The translations under genes were made by a program, and so were the position numbers. The notes under the pieces are model-generated. The model searched no databases. It was not told the origin of the DNA and worked only from the letters and a program-made list of their open reading frames with translations. From positions 7,784,659 to 7,848,658 of the forward strand of contig CM044962.1 of assembly GCA_024516035.1 (NCBI GenBank): a DNA stretch of 64,000 nt, in the 5' to 3' direction. Shown here in pieces: positions 53,023-62,000 of this stretch (positions are counted from its first letter, which is position 1; every line of letters begins with the position of its first letter). The stretch comes from Bactericera cockerelli (taxonomy: Eukaryota > Arthropoda > Insecta > Hemiptera > Triozidae).

Positions 53023-56000
53023 TACAGTTTTTTTGAATGGGGGCGCTGTGTAACCACAATCGTTTTACAAACAAGTAATTTTACAAATTCAGACTTTTGA
53101 AGTTTTTTTTTTTTGCAAAAAAAAGAAGAAAAAAAAAATCCTCACTAATTTTGCTTGGGGTCGCTGTGTAACCACAATCATTCTTCAAACAAGTAATTTT
53201 TTACAAATTTAGAATTTTTTTTTTTTACAAAAAAAAATCTTAACTATTTTTCCGTGGGGGCCCTGTGTAACCACAATCATTTTACAAACAAGTAATTTTA
53301 CAAATTCAGACTTTTGAAATTGAAATTTCGAAACTTGGGCTCAAAGTTTTTTTTGCAAAAAATTTTTTTCACGATTTTTGTATGGGGGCGCTGTGTAACT
53401 ACAATTATTCTTCATACAAGTAATTTTACAAGATAGAAATTCAGACTTTTGAAAATGAAATTTAAAATAAAGCAAGTGGCAAATAGACTTTAGCATGAAA
53501 CAAGCAATTATTTTTTTTAAGTTCACTCAAGCTCATCTGTCTCGTTTTCTAGGCATTATAACTTGTAGAATCATTTTTTTTTTAAGCTTTATTAGGTAGA
53601 ACAAAAATATGTACAGTAAAATAGAATGAAATTATAAAGAAAAACAATAAGATCAAGCAAAGATACAAGAACAAAAAAAAAAAAAAAAGAGAATGAAGTT
53701 AATGTCCTACCTAAAGGGCGGGGTTATTGCCTGTGGCAATCTCTTCCACCCTACCCTTATTGTGACACAGGGCCCTGCGCGGCCCAGTAGCAAGCTGCCC
53801 GCGGCCCACCGGTTGGGAACCGCCGTGTTAGACAAAAGTGTTTAATTGTCTTTTTCTTTGATTCCCCCAGGCCATAGCAGCGAGGGATGCCATGGCTAAG
53901 TGTCTTTACTAAGTGTTTAATTGTCTTTTTCTTTGCTTCCCAGGCCATAGCAGCTAGGGATGCCATAGTGTCTGTACGAAGTGTTTAATTGTCTTTTTCT
54001 TTGAATCCCCCAGGCCATAGCAGCGAGGGATGCCATGGTCAAGTGTCTGTACGGAGTGTTTAATTGTCTTTTTCTTTGATTCCCCCAGGCCATAGCAGCC
54101 AGGGATGCCATGGTCAAGTGTCTGTACGGAGTGTTTAATTGTCTTTTTCTTTTATTCTCAGGCCATAGCAGCCAGGGATGCCATGGCTAAGTGTCTGTAC
54201 GGGGCCCTGTTTGACTGGATAGTCATGCAAGTGAACCACGCCCTGCTATCCAAGAAGGACACACTGAGAGCCCACCAGGGCAACTCCATAGGCGTGCTGG
54301 ACATCTTCGGGTTTGAAGACTTTGGCCTCTCCAACAGGTGAGCTAGCTTTATTATTGTATGTTTTATTAGGTAAGACCAAAATATATACCGTAAAATACA
54401 ATGAAATTCTTCTTCTTTTTTTTTACTCTGTCTTATCCCGCTTGAGCAGGGTCGACGTTGTTCAAACTCATGGTTAAGGTTGGTTGGTGTTGATACATTT
54501 TTTTAACGGCTGGATGCCTTTCCTAACGCCAACGATTCTGTTTGATTTAACGTCCGGGATTAGGACGGGGGTTTTACCCTCCATTCGCTGGGAATCGTAC
54601 CAGCTACCCACATTAACCTCACCCAGCCTGGGTAGGGCCGGAAATGCCAGCCTCACATGTACGGAGGGAACAGAATTTTCTGTGTGATAAATCTGCTCCG
54701 ACCGGGGACAGAACTCAGGATCTCTGGACTACGGGCAGTAGTCACAACCGTTACGCCAAGGAGGCTGGCGTGTAAAATACAATGAAATTATGAGGAAAAA
54801 ATAAATGGATTGAACAAAGAAACAAGAACAAAAAACCCTGTGGCAATCTCTTCCGCTCAACAAGCTTTCAGTTTGTTAAATAAGTTGTTAGTTTTGATCG
54901 AGGAAAACAGGCGCAGCAGCTGAAATTTCTTCACGCTCAAAACATGCAAAATAAATTGAAAAAAAAAAAACAATGAAAAAATGGAAACAATATATACAGT
55001 AAAAAGGAAAAAGAATAGAAAAATAAATAATATTAGCATATGTCCTAACTAAAGGGCGGGGTTATAATTTTGATAAATATTTTTAATTTTGCTTTTATTT
55101 GTATTTGTATTTTTGTTACTCTACGTGCTTGGCCCGTAAATATACATCTGTTCAACAGGTATTATTATTATTTTTATAATAATTATATTCCCCCCCAGTT
55201 TCGAGCAACTGTGCATCAACTACGCCAACGAGCACCTCCAGTACTACTTCAACCAGCACGTGTTCCAGTACGAGCAGGAGGAGTACAACAAGGAGGGGAT
55301 CCGGTGGCGGCACTATTCTATTCTATTATATTCCTATTCTATTCTATTCTATTCTATTTCTATTCGATTCTATGCTATTCTATTCTATTCTATTCTATTT
55401 TATTTCTATTCTAATCTATTCTATTCTATTCTATTCAATTCTATTCTATTCTATTCTATTCTATTCTATTCTATTCTATTCTATTCTATTCTATTCTATT
55501 CTATTCTATTCTATTCTATTCTATTCTATTCTATTCTATTCTATTCAATTCTATTCTATTCTAATCCTATTCTATTCTGTTCTATTCTATTCTATTCTAT
55601 TCTATTCTATTCTATTCCTATTCTATTCCTATTCTATTCCTATTCTATTCTTATTCAATTCGATTCTATTCTATTCTATTCTATTCTATTCAATTCTATT
55701 CGATTCCTATTCTATTCCTATTCATTCCTATTCTATTCCTATTCTATTCCTATTCTATTCCTATTCTATTCCTATTCTATTCCTATTCTATTCTTATTCA
55801 ATTCGATTCTATTCGATTCCTATTCTATTCCTATTCATTCCTATTCTATTCCTATTCTATTCCTATTCTATTCCTATTCTATTCCTATTCTATTCCTATT
55901 CTATTCCTATTCTATTCCTATTCTATTCCTATTCTATTCTTATTCAATTCGATTCTATTCTATTCTATTCTATTCAATTCTATTCGATTCCTATTCTATT

Positions 56001-59000
56001 CCTATTCATTCCTATTCTATTCCTATTCTATTCCTATTCTATTCCTATTCTATTCCTATTCTATTCCTATTCTATTCCTATTCTATTCCTATTCTATTCC
56101 TATTCTATTCTTATTCAATTCGATTCTATTCTATTCTATTCAATTCTATTCGATTCCTATTCATTCCTATTCTATTCCTATTCTATTCCTATTCTATTCC
56201 TATTCTATTCCTATTCTATTCCTATTCTATTCCTCTTCTATTCTTATTCAATTCGATTCTATTCTATTCTATTCTATTCTATTCTATTCTATTCTATTTC
56301 TATTCTATTCCTGTTCTATTCTATTCTATTCTATTCTATTCTATTCAATTCTATTCGATTCTATTCGATTCCTATTCTATTCCTATTCATTCCTATTCTA
56401 TTCCTATTCTATTTCTATTCTATTCCTATTCTATTCCTATTCTATTCCTATTCTATTCCTATTCTATTCCTATTCTATTCTTATTCAATTCTATTCTATT
56501 CTATTCGATTCTATTCTATTCTATTCTATTCGATTTTATTCTATTCTATTTTCCTCCCCAGTTTCGAGCAACTGTGCATCAACTACGCCAACGAGCACCT
56601 CCAGTACTACTTCAACCAGCACGTGTTCCAGTACGAGCAGGAGGAGTACAACAAGGAGGGGATCCGGTGGCGACACTATTCTATTCTATTCTATTCTATT
56701 CTATTTTCCTCCCCAGTTTCGAGCAACTGTGCATCAACTACGCCAACGAGCACCTTCAGTACTACTTCAACCAGCACGTGTTCCAGTACGAGCAGGAGGA
56801 GTACAACAAGGAGGGGATCCGGTGGCGGCACATCGAGTTCTCGGACAACACGCTCTGCCTCCAGCTGGTGGAGGGGAAGCCGAACGGCCTCCTCTGTGTG
56901 CTGGACGACCAGGCCAAGTAAATGAGAGACAAAGAAAAAAAAAATATTAACAGTTTATTAACAGTATAAATAAAATGATATCAAGCTCACCAATAGTATC
57001 AGCTATGTTGCTATTTATAATAATAATAATAATAATCTTTAGTGGAAGGCATCCACCAGACGAGGTTAATGCTCAAAGTATTTTCTACCATCAGAGTCTT
57101 ATTATTATATGGTCAAAAACTCAAATTAACGAGGAAAAATTCATGCACTGGGTGGGATTCGAACCAACGTATCCCTACGCTACCTGGATTATCAGACTAG
57201 CTCCTTAACCACTTGACTACCAAGTAAATGAAAGACAATAAAAAAAAAACGTGTTTTGGCACTTAAAACTGACTTTCGAGAATTCTGGGGGTTTCCATTA
57301 CTTGCCTTTCTATAGGAGGAAAGTAAAAATATGCTTTTGAATTATAAGGTATTTAAATTTAAATCATAAATTAATAAAGCTATTAAGAATAACAGGACTA
57401 ATGAGTATAAATAAGGCGTATCGTATCGGACAGTATAAACAAGATGATATTATTGTGATAACTAGATACGGTTACATATTTACATGCCGTGGTAGCTCAG
57501 TGGTGAAGGCGTCTGGCGTATGAATTTATTAACAGTATAAATAAGATGATATTAAGCTCACCAATAGTATCAGCTTGTGCTATTTAATCAACACTCATCT
57601 AAATTAGATTTAAGTTTGCATTTGGAAAAATTTAAAGTTATTTGTAAAGATATAGTAAACCTTCATATCTTTTAATTATCTTTAAATTCTATGAGGGTTA
57701 AAGATAATTTAAATTTAAATTGAGGGTTAAAGATAATTAACTATGATATGATAATAATTCATATCATAGTTTAATTATCTTTAACCCTCAAAATCTAAGT
57801 TAATGTAATTGCAACAATACTAAGTTGTGTTTGAACATAATTAAAAAAAAAAAACACTGCCAATTATGGACACAATACTTCCTCGTGATTGCTTCACATT
57901 GTAAACACGTGCCAATTTTGAGATTTTATAGAAAATTACTTGTATCTCCAAAACGGCTCAACCGATTTTCTTCAAATTTGTTTTATATGGTAGAATATCG
58001 TTTTTTCTACAATCTGAATTCCACAAAAAATTCTGTATCGGCAAGTCGTGGTCCTTATTTTTTTTACTTTTTTGTCCACAATTTCGGATTTTCTTAAATA
58101 TCAGAGTCAAATTATAATTAATTTAAAAATAAATATAAATAACCTATGTTAAACAATAATATGCATATTCTTACAAAATTTCATCGAAATCGGGTGTACC
58201 GTTCACGAGATATAAGCGTTTAAGTAAAAAGTTAGTGGTCAGGCGCATGGTCTCTTTCACCCAGAACCGCTGGTATGAATTCGATGAATTTAAAATGGGA
58301 CCATCTACAGAATGTCTCCTAGATGTGTGCAAAATTTCATCAAAATCGGTCGAGTAGTTTCCGAGATTTGCTCGTTACAAGGAATCGTTTTAACAGACCG
58401 ACAGACGGACACAAAACCAAATTTACTCAGTAGGTTATGAAACGTCCAGAAATATGAAAAAAATTGAAATCGGAGCAAAAAAATATTTTTTTTTACAAAA
58501 ACGAACACAATACTTCCGATTTCTAATATTAGAAATTTCTCGGAAGTAATAATAAAAATAACTTAACCCGTGTTGTCTCTATGTTCCAGTTTCCCGGGTG
58601 CCTCCAACGAGACCCTCCTGCAGAAGTTCAACACAGTGCATCGCGAGAATCCCTTCTACGAGATTCCTCAGCGGAGAGAGAACGCGTTCATTGTCAAGCA
58701 CTACGCCGGCAAAGTCAAGTATCAGGTAAGTTAAATGCTAGCCAAATACCCCCAGGCGCAAATGTCTAATATACGAGGTCTGTGCGGAAAGTTCGTATAA
58801 AAATGAGATAAAATTTTTATTTTACAATTAATCGGGTAATTCAATTTTGTCTCCTTCAAAATACTCTCGCTGGGACACAATGCACTTCTGCCATAGCTAT
58901 TTCCACTGTTTGAAGGCTCCTTAAAAGTCCTCAGTTTGAAGGCTTCTCAGCTGACTCGTCGTTGCTGTTTTAATGGCCTCAACGTCCCCCAAATGCTGCC

Positions 59001-62000
59001 CCTGAAGCACCAATTTTTTTTGGGAATAAAAAGAAGTCACAAGGTGCCAAATCCGGTGAACAAGGGGGGTGTTCAGTCGCTATGATCGAATTGTCAGGCA
59101 GAAACTCATGCACAACGAGGGGGTGTGAGCGGGGGCATTGTCGTGGTGGAGGATCCACCGCCCCTCTCGCGCCAAATAGTTGTTTTGCTCAAAGAAAGTT
59201 CTTCAGCCACCTGTCTGACGGTTAAACGACGGTCCTGCAGGACACAAGATCGAATTCTTTCCACATTGTTAGAAGTGCTGGAAGTGGAAGGACGTCCTGA
59301 CCGAGGGTCATCTTCGAGACTTTCTCGGCCCTCACGAAATCTTTTTAACCACTTGAGGACTGTTGGTTCCTTGAAAACATCATCTCCATAAACTTGGTTG
59401 AGATCATTAAAAATTTCGCGGCCATTCTTGGCGAGTTTCGCGAGAAATTTGATGATGACGCGCTGCTCTTGAATGACTGAGAGCTCCATGCCGACGAGTG
59501 GTAGAGAGAGGGGTCACTTCACAGGTACCGGGACGAAACAGTTCTTTTCGTACGGCGGTTGGGCGCACACTGAGCATTGTTTGGATGTTATAGAAGGGGA
59601 CGCAGCCCACCTGGCCTCCCCACTTAGCTTTCCAGCCTTCCCAGAACACTTTTATACGAACTTTCCGGACAGACCTCGTACACTGAGTGACTAATTTTGC
59701 GGAACGCATAGGGTTTTTCTCATATAAGGTGTGTATTTCTTGTTGGACTAAAACATTTTTCATATTTTTTCTAATTGAGGAAATCACACAAAAATTGGTA
59801 CAGAGATAGCAAAAACATGAAGGCCAATTTTAATAATTGAATGAAATGCTTGTCACTGTCGACCTTTCCCATACAGGGTGTACAAAAAGAAACTGTTTAT
59901 CAAAAGGTATTATTTTGGATTAAGAGTAATATTGACTTGCTTTATGTATTGATCCTCATTCCTTCTTGTCTCAAAAATGTTGAGTCTTGATGGACACGTC
60001 ATTATTCCTCTGAATGAAAATATTATAAAAAAAGTCCGAAAGATGCACCCTACATTGCCTCTTTGAACTACATTGCCTCTTTGAACTGGAATAGATGGGA
60101 ATTTGTTAGTGCATTTCGTGTAGATTTTTTTTAAGTTTGACTAGAAGATTTGTTTCTTCAATTTTATAAACTTTCAAATATTAACATTCCCGCCCGCCCC
60201 ATCTTCACATTCAACACCCCGCACTTTCTTTCTCATCCCCTCATTCTTATTCATACAGCTCTGATTATTGACATCTGGACTTTGAAAAAAAAAAAAAATT
60301 CAGTAGTACTATTTAATAGTTATATTTTTACAATATATAAAAGACTTCTCCAAGGACATCTTCCCGAGGCAGTGTGCTCAGCACTGAGGCAACATTACCT
60401 CTCTATTTGAATCTCTATAGGCAACTTTCCGGGGTTAACTTCGCCCCGGATTACAAAGCAATTGTAATTATTGATCTTTATTATTTTATTATTTTTTTGT
60501 ACATACTTCGAAGTTTTTTTTTAAAATTTATTGTTAATTCTTTGTTGATGATTGTTTTGTAAAAATAAATAAAGTGTAAATAAATAAACTTTGAATTGCA
60601 ATTTCATGTAGAGTTGCTCATTCATTTTATTTATTTATTTATTTACACTTTATTAGGTAATAGGACATATTATATACAATACAAATAATTACAAATGAAA
60701 ATACAATATACAATATAATCGAAGAAAACAATAAAGAAAAAATAAATAAATATATACATAAGATGTGTCCTAACTAAATGGCGGGGTTATTTTTTTTTAT
60801 TTATCTTCTACCTATTATCGCCCCCAGGTGACGGAGATGAGAGAGAAGAACCTGGACCTTATTATTATTATTATTATTATCGTCATTTTCAAATATTTAA
60901 ATGTCAACCCTCAGATTTGATCCCTATGGATAGGATGATGACCTTATGTAATAAGTATCCCGATATGGAATTTTCTAAATCCTTATCAAGCTTTATATTG
61001 TTCTTGAAAACAACTTTGTTTACTAGCCATAGCTTATAAATTTAGAGTTAATCTGTTATGTCTAAATTGTGTAACTTTTTACATCATTTTCAATTCATTT
61101 TTTTAATTTTTAGTTTGAAAAATCTATTGTTCTTCTTAATCTTAAGAACCTATTGTAGTGATTCAATGTAATTGGTTGTAATAACGGTTTTGAATCCAAT
61201 AAAACACAATTCAATTCAACACAATTCAATTCAATTCAATTATTATCTCCCCCCCCCAGGTGACGGAGATGAGAGAGAAGAACCTGGACCTGATGCGGGC
61301 GGAGATAGTGGGCGTGCTGAAGAACAGCTCCCTGGCCTTCGTGCGGGAGCTGGTGGGCGCCGACCCCGTGGCGGTGTTCCGGTGGGCGATCCTGCGGGCG
61401 TTGTTCCGGGGACTGTTCGCGTTCCGGGAGGCGGGCCGGCGACACCGCTCGGAGAAAGGTACGTAGCTAAGAGAAAACCCCGCCGCCCTTCAGGGCCACG
61501 TTATGAAATAGGATTTTTTTTTTTTAGGTGATAGAAATTTTTTTTATTTTTATTTTTTATTTATTTAATACATGACAAGTAAATGGTTCAAATATATATA
61601 ACAATGACAGTTTACATAATTCATAATATTTTTAATTGAACTTATGCTAGTTTCTTTTGGCTGTCGTCATCTCACACTAAGGGCCACCCACACCTATGAA
61701 GTATGGTCCTTGTGTCGTGGGATGCAGCCTTGTTCTAGTTTTTGTGCTAATTATAATTACTATCCTTTACATCTTTTTGTATTTTTGTATTACAGATTAA
61801 TGAGGTAGCTGTCTAGGTTGTGTGTAAGAGAAAACCCCGCCCTTCAGGGCCACGTTATGAAATAGGATTATTATTATTATTATAGTATGCTTTATTAGAT
61901 AGAACAAAATATATACAGTAAAATACAATGAAATATAAAGAAAAATTAGATGGATAGAGCAAAGAAACAAGAACAAAAAAGAGAAAGAAGCTAAAGTCCT

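Larger units (their letters stand above)
49239..53510. repeat. 4.3-kb intron array: repeated intron units with exon D ends
   Basis: The intron between exons D and E consists of irregular repeats of GTGTAACCACAATCATTTT, ACAAACAAGTAATTTTAC, ATTTCGAAACTTGGGCTCG, long poly-A/poly-T, and 25-bp GAAATTCAAACTAGATAGAA units, interspersed with five exon D ends. A (TATAG)n tract at 50487 and its complement near 52725, next to 'GCTTTATTTAGACTGTC', mark small SINE tails inserted into the array. Confidence 0.8.

Noticed and set aside
55260..56925. Long open frames of more than 500 codons as an independent gene
   Set aside because: They are read through the TATTC microsatellite and pieces of myosin exon F; no start context or other coding signal. 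Kept only as a possible retained insertion.
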